In this document: positions 22,279-33,451 of the stretch, one piece after another | Position numbering within the stretch: position 1 is the stretch's first letter | How the letters are laid out: each line of letters opens with the position of its first letter | From: Mactra quadrangularis | Taxonomy: Eukaryota > Mollusca > Bivalvia > Venerida > Mactridae | Direction of reading: 5' to 3' | Assembly (NCBI GenBank): GCA_025267735.1 | Contig: CM046294.1 | Coordinates: forward strand, 43,437,570 to 43,501,569 | Length of the DNA stretch: 64,000 nt | Position numbers and translations under genes: made by a program | The notes under the pieces: model-generated | Seen by the model: only the letters and a program-made list of their open reading frames with translations | Database searches by the model: none | Told to the model about the DNA's origin: nothing

Positions 22279-22323
22279 ACAAAACTACAAAATCAACAAC
22301 TTAAACTACAAAATTAACAACTT
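22279..22323 (-). repeat. Inverted copies of the 21-bp unit
   Basis: Two units reading TACAAAATCAACAACTTAAA on the plus strand, the complement of the 21,663-21,779 minisatellite. The pair could form a long-range stem around a ~500-bp loop. Confidence 0.75.
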
Positions 22324-22390
22324 TAACATCAGCAGCTACAACCTAAAACAATGCAACAATTAGAAACATCAGCAGCAACAACTTAGACAA

Positions 22391-22565
22391 CTGCATCAAC
22401 AACTCAAAACAACTGAATCAACCACTCAAATTAACTGCATCAACAACTCAAAACAACTGAATTAACCACTCAAATTAACTGCATCAACAACTCAAAACAA
22501 CTGAATCAACCACTCAAATCAACCGCATCAACAACTCAAAACAACTGAATCAACCACTCAACAAC
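22391..22565 (+). repeat. 44-bp CAA-rich minisatellite
   Basis: Units start at 22,391, 22,435, 22,479 and 22,523, exactly 44 bp apart, each with GCATCAACAACTCAAAACAA and CTGAATCAACCACTC. Surrounding DNA from 22,320 to 22,860 is degenerate CAA/AAC-rich sequence of the same character. A 60-codon frame there (22,662-22,844, rich in N, Q, K, T) is low-complexity and not a gene. Confidence 0.85.
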
Positions 22566-23124
22566 TATAATCAACAATTTCTAGAGTTCAAAATAACTGT
22601 ATCAACAACTAGAAAAACAGCTGCATCAACTCGAAACAACTGCATATTTAACTCAAAACAGATGAAAACAACTACACAAAACAGCTCAAAACAACTCAAA
22701 GCAATGGCGTTACCAAATCAAAACAACATTAACCACTCAAAAACACTTTTCAACAACTTGAAACAATTAAAAACAACAACACAAACAATTCAAAACAACT
22801 GCAAAAACTCCACGAAACAACTGCAACAACTGCAAAAACAGTAACTCAAAATAACTGTAACAAGTACCAAAAAACAAACTAATACCAATGCTATGATTTA
22901 CAGTAGCACAGCAAACCAAATTATTGTAATAAGAAACATCAATTCAAACCGTTTCAAACACTATTATCATAAGAGTCCAAGTTAGTTTCCAGGACAAAAA
23001 GTTCCATGTTATTATTTAAGCAAAACAACACAAAGATTTTAAATATGTCATTGAACGACATGAATCTCAAGGACATAACATTCGAGACAGCTTGCTAAAT
23101 ATCAGCGGCGCGTTTCACAAAAAA
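22566..23124. other. CAA-rich then AT-rich sequence
   Basis: Low-complexity AAC/CAA sequence to about 22,860 includes the 48-bp direct repeat of 22,232-22,277 at 22,629-22,676. AT-rich DNA follows. No gene was seen. Confidence 0.5.
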
Positions 23125-23355
23125 AATCTGAGGAAAAGCATCGTACGTCACAAGCAAGACAAAGCTGCAAGAGGCATTACTTATAACGTCAATTTTTGTT
23201 CAATCGATTTCATAAAAATATTGAATTATGTAGAATATTGTTTTTCGTTTGAATATAATATCATAGAAATGGTAATAATCCTTCAGACTTAGAACTGCAA
23301 AATTTTGACTTACGATAACTTTTCTCGTATGAATTTTTGTGAAGAGGTGCACTGA
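23125..23355 (+). repeat. ~230-bp dispersed repeat, copy 1
   Basis: It shares CAAGCAAGACAAAG, ATTATGTAGAATATTG, CTTACGATAACTTTT and TTGTGAAGAGGTGCACTG in the same order with 24,205-24,415 and 29,565-29,785. The element class is unknown. Confidence 0.6.
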
Positions 23356-23404
23356 AGGCAAAATTAAATCAGGTAAATTGAATTACAAAATTGTATATGA
23401 CACG

Positions 23405-23632
23405 CATCTCAAGGACCAAAAAGTCCGAGACGACTTGTTAAATATCAGCAGGCCAAATTATACAATCCACGCGTAATTGGACAACAAACATCTCAAGGAC
23501 CAAAAAGTCCGAGACGACTTGTTTAATATCAGCAGGCCAAATTATACAATCCACGCGTAATTGGACAACAAACATCTCAAGGACCAAAAAGTCCGAGACG
23601 ACTTGTTTAATATCAGCAGGCCAAATAACAAG
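23405..23632 (+). repeat. 84-bp tandem repeat, 2.7 copies
   Basis: CATCTCAAGGACCAAAAAGT begins at 23,405, 23,489 and 23,573, each followed by CCGAGACGACTTG and TATCAGCAGGCC. Copies are almost identical, so the expansion is recent. A diverged relative lies near 23,062-23,110 (ATCTCAAGGACATAACATTC). Confidence 0.9.
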
Positions 23633-23645
23633 TACATGATATGGG

Positions 23646-24020
23646 GTGATCTGTCAGTTCTTGGCTGTGATGGTGTGTTCCGTCAGTTCTTGTGCTGTGG
23701 AGGGGTGATCTGTCAGTTCTAGGCTGTGATGGGGTGTTCTGTCAGGTCTTGTGGCTGTGATGGGATGTTCTGTCCGTTCTTGGCTGTGAAGGGGTGTTCT
23801 GTCAGTATTTTGCTGTGATGGGGTGTTCTGTCAGTTCTCGGCTATGTTGTGGGGTGCTCTGTCAGCTCTTGGCTGTGATGGGGTGTTCTGTCAGTTCTTG
23901 GCTGTGATGGGGTGTTCTGTCAGTTATTGGCTGTGATGGGATGTTCTGTCAGTTTTTTGCTGTGATGGGGTGTTCTGTCACTTCTTTGCTGTGATGGGAT
24001 GTTTTGTCAGTTCTTGTCTG
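23646..24020 (+). repeat. 29-bp GT-rich minisatellite, ~13 copies
   Basis: The unit is CTGTCAGTTCTTGGCTGTGA plus TGGGGTGTT, mostly 29 bp with a few 30-32-bp variants. Strand asymmetry is strong, G and T on the plus strand. It lies 14 bp after the 84-bp repeat. Confidence 0.9.
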
Positions 24021-24204
24021 TTTGCAAAAGGAATCATAATCCAATGTTAACAGCTTCTTTGTAAATATGTTCGACGAGACTTTAGATTCGAACACTCTGA
24101 AATGATACAGTTAGATTGTTTATTCATTACAAGTATAATTAACTGGATAGTCATTGTTAAAAATTTACATTTTCTAATTTAATCATTATGACGCTTTTTA
24201 CAAA

Positions 24205-24415
24205 AAATCGTACGATTAAATCATCGTAAGTCTAAAGCAAGAAACATTAATAATACGCAGATGTTTTGGTCAATATATTCCAAATATTTTTAAATTATGT
24301 AGAATAATGTATACATTTTGAACATCATATCACAGTTGTGTTTATTAACTGCAAAATGTTTGAATTGACATACGATAACTGTTTTCAAAATATTTTTGTG
24401 GAAAGGTGCACTGGT
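24205..24415 (+). repeat. ~230-bp dispersed repeat, copy 2
   Basis: AAGCAAGAAACATTAATAA, ATTCCAAATATTTTTAAATT, ATACGATAACTGTTTTC and GGAAAGGTGCACTGG align with 23,125-23,355 and 29,565-29,785. Confidence 0.6.
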
Positions 24416-24758
24416 TCTGTACTAAGACTTGTTTAAATATGATTAATTGATAGTTTCATCAAGAAAGTGAAATGCACATTTTTTATGTGATTGAAAGAAG
24501 TATGTACATACATATATGTATAAAAATGCAGAATATTACACCAACGGTGTACAAAGACAAACGAAATCATGACTGACAAGATAACAAAACTGACTGGATA
24601 ATTAATACGTACAATATAAAATATGACTACTGATTTATAAATTAATCCTCGTATTGTTAAATATCGTTCTTATGTCAGTGGTGTATACTTTGATCTCGCT
24701 GAATTAAATCAAAATCTAGTACAGAAGTAATGTAATAATTATTTAAATCTGATATGAG
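24416..24758. other. No recognisable feature
   Basis: AT-rich DNA; nothing was identified. Confidence 0.5.
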
Positions 24759-24762
24759 TTAA

Positions 24763-25113
24763 AGGTACTAGTTCACTGATTTGGTTTAGATTTTTCTAAA
24801 TTTTCAAAATAATTTTCGGAGTGATTGTAATTGTGTCAAAACAAAAATTCTTATTTTTTAATGCAAACTGACCTACGGATTCCAAGAAATATACAATAAA
24901 GTTCACAAGTTGCACTAAAATTGTCTATACCGTGACATACGGGGAAGATTTTTACTACTTGAAACACCATTATAAATTTTGTAGTTGCAAGTCCATGTGC
25001 ACAACAATTTTTATTATCAAATCACCAATTTCCTGCATCAAAAATGTTTCCATACAATTTTGGTAGTTTCAGAAAAAGTTGATATTTAAGTTAAAATCAG
25101 TAAATGAGTACCT
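24763..25113. mobile_element. 351-bp TTAA MITE, copy 1
   Basis: The ends AGGTACTAGTTCACTGATTT and (inverted) AGGTACTCATTTACTGATTT differ at three of 20 positions, and both abut TTAA (24,759-24,762 and 25,114-25,117). A second copy lies at 34,382-34,716. It is noncoding. Confidence 0.8.
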
Positions 25114-25570
25114 TTAACTTTGACTCAATAACATCCAGTTTTATAACCATGGAATATATCGCAACAGTATCTTGGCCCTTGGATACGCCCGTCATGGACA
25201 GTACATATAGCCGGTAGACATCACCATAGACCATCATATAACTTTGTTATCTTGAAGCAGTGTGATATTTACGAACATAGTACATAACTCCAACCGTCTA
25301 GTACAATTTTAGAGTTGATTCCCTTTAAATGATTGTAATAGTGCATGTCTTTAAGATCTTAGCTATGTTATGTTTTTTTTACATTTCATGGCAGCAAATC
25401 TTGATATATGGTCTACCTGTGTTTTTTTATTCACAAGACGTACCGTACTGCGAAGCATTTAATCTCCATACTCGACAGACGTAGTTGTGGCTTTGTCTTT
25501 GGTGGCATTTGTTTAACTTGGGCTTTATGCCGTTCATAAAAATTTAAAACATGTTTTACAAATTATGCAA

Positions 25571-28500
25571 TAGTGGGGTCGATAACTGCAACAATCTTTT
25601 ACTTGGTGATACAAGCACCAAATTTGGCACAGATGGCCTGCATGGTCTACTATTCACAAAAAGCACGATTTCCACGTCGAAATTCAAGATGGCCGCCGTT
25701 TCTGCGCATGCGCATGAGAGTCGGTATCCCAAAGCGACTTATCTTCTATTTACCGCTTTAGATGTATTATATGATGGAACATTATAGTGTTTTTGCTTTC
25801 TAAAAATGTTGACCATGTTAAGACATTGATTTAAATCTTGTGATACACTTCCAAGATCAAGGTCAAGGTCATGGTTAAGGTTACATACATGAGAAAGTTG
25901 TTTCAAACTTTTTGAATCATTTGAATGATCATGTGGGATTCGAGATGCAATTATAAAAAGTTATTATTCAAATTAACTTAATGGAATCATTGACAAATCT
26001 GTAGGCGTAAATGACATTTGCCGTGACCGTGACCTTGACCTTGATCAAAGGAGGATGTTAATAGGCCTACCACGTAAATACTAATTGAATGATGAAACAA
26101 TTAGTTTATCTGAGACTATTATTTGACAATGAAATATGAAAACATATATTGGATTGCCTTCGTCAAATGTTTACTATGTGTATGCTTAATAATGTCCACA
26201 TGTTGTGTAGGTCAAAGGTCAATGTCAAAAGAGAGGGTATATTTATAAAGTGATTTTATCAGAAATTTAACACCATTTTAAGAAAATGAAGCAAGAATTC
26301 CCACATTCCTTGATAAAACCAAAGGTTTAACAATAATGCGTGATGCTCAGATGTCTAGAAGTCAACAATTTAAGGTCAAGGTCGTAAAGATAGTTCAAAT
26401 ATTGTTGTGATAATTATATGAATGAAAACATAAGATGGTTTAGTCTGTGGGATTATTTCATTATTCGCACATGCAAGCATAAAACGAGTTCATTTAAGAT
26501 TGACTCGATAGCTATTGCATCGCTCATGACATTCTCTCTTGTCACCACATTTGGTTAACTGATGACAACTTTTGGCAATCGGTGAAAGGTTGGTCAATAG
26601 CTCTTGACATTCGCTACTGTTTTACCAGAGCCAGTCGACTGGATTTTGATCTTGATAATAAATTGACCCAAGATACACGCAGCGTAGAAGACAGAACTTT
26701 TGACATGTTCATAGAAAGACGCCCTTGTATGTGAAATTGCCTTATAAGATATTTGCTCTTGGATAGAAAAGTCAAGCCTAGCGTCTTAATATTGTCTGTA
26801 AGACTGTTCTAATCGCACTTAATTATGATACTAGAGTGTTTTAAAATCTTGATCATGTCTACTAAATATTGACTTAGCTTTTTCAAAGACCTACATAAAA
26901 TGACTACCAGTAAAATCGTGAAAGAACACCATTCTATTAGATTTTTGTAAACCGTCATTTTGTGTATTTTTAACTTCCTAACTGACTACCCTAGACCAAA
27001 CTCAATCCAAGGTTTATAAAATCTGCTGCTTTTAAGTGATACAAACGCGTTGATTTCAACAGCATCAGTCACACATGCTTTTTCATAACACATTTTTGCC
27101 TGTTGCTTTATAGTTTAAAGTGACTTGAATATGATTCTTCGTGATTACTAGGATTTATTATATTGTAAACACAAATGGACGAATTAGATAGTGCAATCTC
27201 ACATTTTGTCATAAGAACAACATTACGAAACACATGGTAAGTATTTTGTCGGATCAGAACCCAATGTATTTCGGTCTTGTTGTCACTATACTACGTACAA
27301 TTTTCTGCCAATTTGGTCGTAACTTAGTTTTGATTGCTACTCTATGGCGCTCACGTTTGTCTTTAATTGACCCTCGTAAACATCGAAACTAATTACATGT
27401 GTACGTCCTGTTATATATATGCATGAAATTAAATCTTTAAAAGCATATTATCCAAAGGCCTTTAATGCTTTCTAAGAAAATAATATACGAGAAAGAATCC
27501 ATTAATAACAATTGCATCGGAAATAGGTTGATAGCCAGGGATTATGACCGCAGTCTGAAAAGTATTGGCCAGCTGATATTTCTGACCTGTATAGTTTGTT
27601 AGTGTCAGTTTGTGTGGCTATGAATGACTAATCTGTTAGGCTGCTCGTTTTCTAGCATATTTAAAATTCCAAATACAATGTAGTAATCATTTGATGAAGG
27701 AAGTTTTGTGATACTTTGCACTCAGTCTATTGCATTACAAAGATTTATTAATACAAGCTCAATCGTCTGATCAAGATAGATAAGACCTAAAACAATCTGA
27801 ATTGTCCTTTTACAGGATGGTATACTAGGAGTTGATATTGACTATTCATTTGAGCTACTAACAATTGGAGGGAGACTTAAACTTTGTATGTGTCAGATAG
27901 AGACAGCAGTAGTAGTCTAAATCGGTTGTTATAGAAATACATGATGGATTTTTGTAGACATTTCCTGCTTTACAGTTAATCTTTTTACTGCCTTACCGAA
28001 AATAACATTGAGATATAGGATACAACTTTCGGTATATACTTTTAAAATTCTTGGCCACACATTTACCGAAGAAGGAAATCGGTTGGATAATGACAAAAAT
28101 GGAGTGTAACTACTGAGACATGTATTACGTTATGAATATGTTGTCAAAGCAGTTTTTGAATTCAAACCGTAGTCATGGATGATAACGGATTAATTTCTCA
28201 TTTGTACTTATTGATACAAACGCCGCTGAATTTAAATCATAGTTGCACAGGATCATCATTCCTAAATGTGTGCAATGGAAAGAGTACCCTACATTTAACC
28301 CAACGATTCATTCAGTATCTTATACATTTCATGTGAGTTTTACGCCATTGTGGTAACGTTAGCCCTGTTACCATTGGCTCCTCCACGTTGACTTACGATA
28401 GTTAAATAATAGTAAAAGGGGTTGATTCGATAGCATTTGAGACTTTTTAGTATAATGTACAGAAAACTGTTTGATTTCAACAGCACACAAACTAGGAGAA

Positions 28501-29083
28501 ATATCATGCGCCAATACAGCAGTAAGCACATTTCAAACTGACACTGATATACATGCTTAGTACCACAGCACAGGCTGTCGTATATGTAATGATTTCGATC
28601 CGGAACCAAGCAGGATGCCAAGTTTTTATTGTAGTGATGTCATCAGATGCACTGGTTATACTTTGAGATATTATAATAAATGAAAAATGTTCTGAATCAA
28701 TTAACTGCAATGAATTTTATCCGAGAATAAGTGTTAGTGTATAAAATTATTTGGCGTCTTATAATGGCCGCCATTTTGAATTGACAGCCATTAAGTGGAG
28801 TTTGTTTTAAATAATTTAACAGAATTGTTTATTTGTCATAAAATATTGAAATTATATAGATAAATACGTAAATAAAAATAGTTAGAAAAGCTATTCTATA
28901 TGAACACGACAAAAATCCCTATCATTGGCGGCCATCTTGAGAATATGGCGGCCATCTTGAATTTTGAGGTGGAAATCGTGCTTTTTGTAAACTACATACT
29001 ATGTACAACAACTGTACAAAATTTGGTGCTTGTATCACAAAGTGAAAGATTGTCGTGAAAAATGACACTTATCGACCCCACTA
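25571..29083. mobile_element. 3.5-kb element with TAGTGGGGTCGATA ends
   Basis: About 130 bp at each end are inverted copies. Shared blocks are TAGTGGGGTCGATAA, GATACAAGCACCAAATTT, AAAAAGCACGATTTCCAC and AATTCAAGATGGCCGCC. CAA flanks both outer ends, a possible 3-bp duplication. The 3.2 kb between has no long open frame, so a transposase is absent or fully decayed, or two separate inverted copies bracket unrelated DNA. Frames at 25,551-25,787 and 28,340-28,710 are chance frames in or near the ends. Confidence 0.6.
25855..26046. repeat. Inverted GATCAAGGTCAAGGTCA pair
   Basis: GATCAAGGTCAAGGTCA at 25,855-25,871 is exactly complementary to TGACCTTGACCTTGATC at 26,030-26,046. Each arm holds two overlapping TCAAGGTCA motifs, the extended half-site bound by ERR/SF-1-type nuclear receptors in animals. 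Regulatory use is not shown; AAGGTCA runs are also common in mollusc repeats. Confidence 0.45.
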
Positions 29084-29564
29084 CAAAGGAGCTTAAACTA
29101 GCAAGTATTCCTGGAATCTATTATCAGTGTATATAGTTACGTTATATTCTGAACGTTAACTTATTTTCGTCAAATTCTTGCAGTAGCCAATAAACGTGTA
29201 CATAATCAAAGTGAGCATAAAATAACAATGACATTTCATTGTCTGATAATATCAGCTTGTGACTTAAAATTATTTACTTTGAATCCTCTGCACAATTGTG
29301 TTTGCATATATGGCCTTGTTTACCACTGGTTCCAATTGTATTCAAATGATTCCAAACTAACGACCAAAACTCTCAGGGTAAATTTAGATTTTTGTGACTA
29401 GGAAGGTAGTTTTTTTATGAGCTACTTTATTTATTTCATTCATTTGTCTTAAAAGAAAACAAACGACGAAAAAATAAATGTTTGTTGACTTCATTAGTAC
29501 ATGTAGTGGCAGTATATATTACGCGACTAGAGACCCAGTGGTGATTTCACATATATTTTACTAA
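29084..29564. other. No recognisable feature
   Basis: AT-rich DNA between two repeats; nothing was identified. Confidence 0.5.
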
Positions 29565-29785
29565 AAAATACCGCAAGTCAAAAGCAAGAAACATTTTTAT
29601 GCGGTCATTGTGTGCCAATAGATTCCAAATATTTTTTTAATTACATGTATGTAGAATATTGTAAGCATTTGAATATCGTGTCATAGCTATGTTTGTTATT
29701 CATCTGATTTTAAAATGCAAAATTTATGAAATTAATTTACGATAACATTTGACTAAAGATTATTTGTGAAAAGGTGTGCTGATTA
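29565..29785 (+). repeat. ~230-bp dispersed repeat, copy 3
   Basis: AAAAGCAAGAAACATTTTTA, ATTCCAAATATTTTTTTAA, TTTACGATAACATTTG and GTGAAAAGGTGTGCTGATT follow the same order as 23,125-23,355 and 24,205-24,415. Confidence 0.6.
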
Positions 29786-30376
29786 CCAATACTTCTTTCC
29801 TCCTTTAAAATGCGAAAATAACCCTTGGACAAGTCCCACATTCCCTAATATGTTTAATGTTCCAATCGTTGAAAACTATCTTACAGTCAACTCGTCATAT
29901 CTGGCGGAAAAGTCATAAATTTGAATATCAAGGTGACATTGACTCTATCCAGTGACATGAATGTCAGAAGTGGCCAGACTTAAACTGGCCGAGTCAACCC
30001 TTCGTAACAGTTGTTCATATTATTTAATTGTCATACCTTTGATTTTTAATTCGCTTTGGTAAATTTTGACCATTGTTTTTTCCATTTATACTAAAATTTG
30101 TGATGATTTGATGTGCACTGACCGCCTTACATCATGGTATCTGAAAAACAAAACAAAACAATAAACAATTAAGGCTACAAAAAAATCAAATAGAGTATTT
30201 ATAAAATGTATATTAAAATGATAGGTGACAGGGTTGTAACTTTCAACAGATCTCAATTTAAATAGCTACAGTGTTAACAAAATCATCTTTATTTTATGAT
30301 AATATGTCATTGAAGATAAATTCAAAATTCTTTGTGCTGAGATTAGTATATGCTTCGATTTAACTCAACGGATGAA
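29786..30376. other. No recognisable feature
   Basis: AT-rich DNA; nothing was identified. Confidence 0.5.
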
Positions 30377-31911
30377 ACAAGAGCAGTCCAAGGACAGCGC
30401 GCTCGACTTTTCGAGTGTTTTGTTCATGGCAAGGCATATCTTTAAACAAAAATGATTTCAAAACAGGACTTAATTTGTTAAAGGAAATAAATCAGTCAAA
30501 CAATGATTACCAATTCATATTTGTAAAATATAAAAAGGGCATAACTGCTAAAACATTCATCCATAGTAACATCCCTTCAAAGTTAAGTAGACATAGTATC
30601 AAAGAATAAGCATACCTACTTTCATTTAAAATTCTTTATAAGGAACTATTAATATTTCAATTTAAACAAGTTTCATCATTTAAGTAAAGGGAAATAACTC
30701 CAAAAAATAATCAAGATTTATGTCCCTGTGTAGATTTAGTACTGATGAATAAGCAAGCTAACTGTCATTTAAATATCTTGGTTAGTATTGAAAATATTTC
30801 AGTTTAAAGCACTTTAACCCTAATTTAAAAGTTAAAAAGGGGCACAACTCCAAAAATAATTCATAAAGAGTTACATCCCTTTGTAGTCAAGTAGATGTAG
30901 TACTGATGAAAAAGCATACTAACTCTCTATCAAACAAAATATATTCAGTTTGAGCGCACTTTAATCTTAAATATTAAAGTATAAAGGGAAATAACTCTGA
31001 AAGTAATTCATCCAGAGTTATGTCCATTTGTAGTCGGATAGATGAAGAACTTACAAAAAAGCATTCCAACTTTTATTCAAATGCATTTGAAAGTACTAAA
31101 TATCCCATTAGAACAAATTTTAATCTTAAATGTTTAAGTATAAAGGGGCATAACTCCAAAAATAATTCATCCACAGTTACCTCCCTTTAAAGTTGTGTTG
31201 ATATAGTAACGATAATTAATTATACAAACTTAAAGTCAAATATCTTGATTCGTTTTAAAGATATTCCATATAGGAACAATTTTAACCTTATAATTTGCCA
31301 TTTTTTAAGTATAAACGGGCAATTACTCCAAAAATAATTCATCCACAGTTACGTCCCTTCATAGTCGTGTATATATCGTACCAACAAATAAGTATACAAA
31401 CTTTACGTCAAATATCTTGATCAGTATTGAAGTTATTCTACATAGGAAAAACTTTAACCTCATATTTTGCAATTTCTTAAGTATAAAAGGGCAATTACTC
31501 CAAAAATAATTCAGCCACAGTTACGTCCCTTCATAATTGTGTAGATATTGTACCGACAAGTAAGTAAACAAACTTTAAGTCAAATATCTTGATCAGTATT
31601 GAAGATATTCTACATAGGAAAAACTTTAACCTCTTATTTTGCAATTTTATAAGTATAAAAGGGCAATAACTCAAAAAATAATTAATCCAGAGTTATCCCC
31701 TTTCACAGTATGGTTAATATAGTCCCACTAAATAAGTATACCAACTTTCAATAAAATAACTTGGATAGTGTTAAAGATATAAGTGTTTAAAAAAAACTTT
31801 AACCTGAAAACCAACGCCAACGCCAACACCAACGCCAACGCCGACGCCGACGCCGACGCCGACGCCCAAGTGATAGCAATAGCTCTCATTTTCTTCGAAA
31901 AGTCGAGCTAA
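30377..31911 (-). mobile_element. 1.5-kb element with internal tandem repeats
   Basis: The ends share the inverted motif GCTCGACTTTTCGA (30,401-30,414) and TCGAAAAGTCGAGC (31,896-31,909). Inside are eight copies of a unit with GGG(C/A)A..AACTCCAAAAATAATTC and CAGAGTTA.GTCCC, spaced about 147-160 bp on the left and 172 bp on the right. A (AACGCC/GACGCC)n hexamer run lies near the right end. Related repeats are, from general knowledge, abundant in bivalves. There is no transposase; a 64-codon frame at 30,415-30,609 lies within a repeat unit. The orientation is arbitrary. Confidence 0.7.
31811..31867. repeat. (AACGCC/GACGCC)n hexanucleotide run
   Basis: Nine to ten hexamers shift from AACGCC to GACGCC along the run. 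It is the most GC-rich patch in its area and part of the transposon at 30,377-31,911. Confidence 0.9.
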
Positions 31912-33152
31912 AAATGATTTCTTTTTATAGCAGCCAGCAGCTATTGTCATCAGTTTTGTTAATAGATGTTAATAATAATATTAATTCATTCCCTTTTTTT
32001 TGACAATAGACCTAATCCGGAATTCAAATTCATGGGCTTATCCGTCCGTGCACAGCCAGTACAAACAAAGTTTTCATAGTGTGCGCATTATTGCTAAATA
32101 GCACGAACAGTTACAATTGACAAGTCAATAAATTCCACTGTTTCCTGTTCGTGAAAATGTTATGACAGTCTAAATATTATATAAAACTAATTTTTTTGTT
32201 TAAACATAAATTGATATCCAATACATAAATTGATATCCAATACATAAATTGATATCCAATACAACATAAAAGTCTGCACAAAAGTCTATTTATCGTATCG
32301 TAAAGGGATTTAAGACTTGTTGCCCACGATGTAACTGTCTGAAACGTCTTTAATCATGTAATACTTGATTACCTTTACCTCTGCAATAACATGTATAATT
32401 CTTTAATACATGTATTGTCTTTCGATTGTAAATTCTACCTGTATAAGTTATATTGTTGTTTTTTTTGTCATAGCATGAGGGCATTGTCCCATCTACATTG
32501 CGTTCTTGATTTATCGACTGACTCGAATTCTTACAATAAAACGCTCTTTCCGACGAATTTCTACGCCTATTAGTCTAAAAAGTGCAATTTAGGATTACAC
32601 ACTATTTTATTGACATTGTTTATGGTAAGAAAATATTCAGTACGAATGTCATGAGGGGTGAATTTCTAGTTCTAGCTCTTGGTCATGTATTCATTAGTAT
32701 TTTCTTCAAAGTCTGTCACTATCAGAATAGAACGATAACATACTAAATTGTAGAGCTTGCATTGAAATATTTCTCTGTCTCGGGCTCAAGTTTGCCCAGT
32801 GAATGGCTGGTAACAAAATAAGGGAAAGATTTGTCTCGATCCAGAAAGCAGATATGCTTATATTTTTACTTAAAAATGCTGATAAAAACATATTGGTATC
32901 GGTATCGTTTAAAATAACGTATCGTGTCATTGGTACCGGTATCGTTTCGTCTCTATCGGTATCCATCCTAAAACAGAATACTACACTTAACAAAACTTAT
33001 AAGTATACAAGTATATTGTGGCTCATATAAAAGTATATGTTTGTCCGATTTTAGTCAAATTATCAACAAAAATAGTCTAAAGACAGAACAATGTTGTTAT
33101 GTTTATCAAGCCACATAGAACAAAATAGTTTATAAACAATTTCAAAGATACT
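31912..33152. other. No gene; 19-bp triplet and GGTATCG motifs
   Basis: Three perfect copies of ATAAATTGATATCCAATAC lie at about 32,207-32,265. Repeated GGTATCGG and GGTACCGG motifs at about 32,890-32,970 could be the end of a decayed transposon. Short frames on both strands at 32,391-33,030 overlap and show no domain. Confidence 0.5.
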
Positions 33153-33153
33153 A

Positions 33154-33451
33154 CAGTGTGTGAAAAAGTCAAAGAAACAAAATTACGATTGCGATCTCCG
33201 TGACTAAGTGAATGTTGTAAAATGATAGTGGCATTCGGGGAAATGTGTCTACGATTCTCTCTTTAATATCGAGTGTGACCTCCATGGCTGTTGAGAACCG
33301 ATTGGCATCGCGTTCTCGTGGGTCTCACACACTGATGGAAGTGATGCTGACGTATACCTGCCCACTCGCATAAAATCATTCCGCATAGCTCAGCTAGGGG
33401 TTGGGCTGCAACACCACGGCGTACATGGTGGTTTAATTAATCCCATACGTG
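33154..33451 (-). pseudogene. Tc1-like transposase, C-terminal relic
   Basis: On the minus strand, 33,451 down to 33,263 translates to a peptide that starts HVWD (the end of the PIEHVWD block of Tc1-like transposases). It continues with a CEWAGIRQ stretch and ends in RTRCQSVLNSHGGHTRY and a stop. The W-x2-I-x-Q spacing, R-x-R-C-Q and terminal GGHTRY are characteristic of the C-terminus of Tc1/mariner-superfamily transposases. An in-frame TAA follows HVWD, and the catalytic DDE part is not readable upstream, so it is dead. A possible transposon end, TA then CAGTGTGTGAAAAAGTC, lies at 33,152-33,170. It is the only transposase-derived coding sequence I could recognise. Confidence 0.7.

Noticed and set aside
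25571..29083. CACTA (EnSpm) transposon, because the right end reads CACTA
   Set aside because: CACTA elements start with CACTA and end with TAGTG; here the order is reversed.
30720..30930. Hammerhead ribozyme core suggested by ACTGATGA motifs
   Set aside because: The required GAAA strand and flanking stems are not present at the right spacing; the motif is part of the internal repeat.
33360..33420. tRNA-like CATAGCTCAGCTAGGGG
   Set aside because: No B box or acceptor stem follows; the stretch lies inside the Tc1-like transposase relic.
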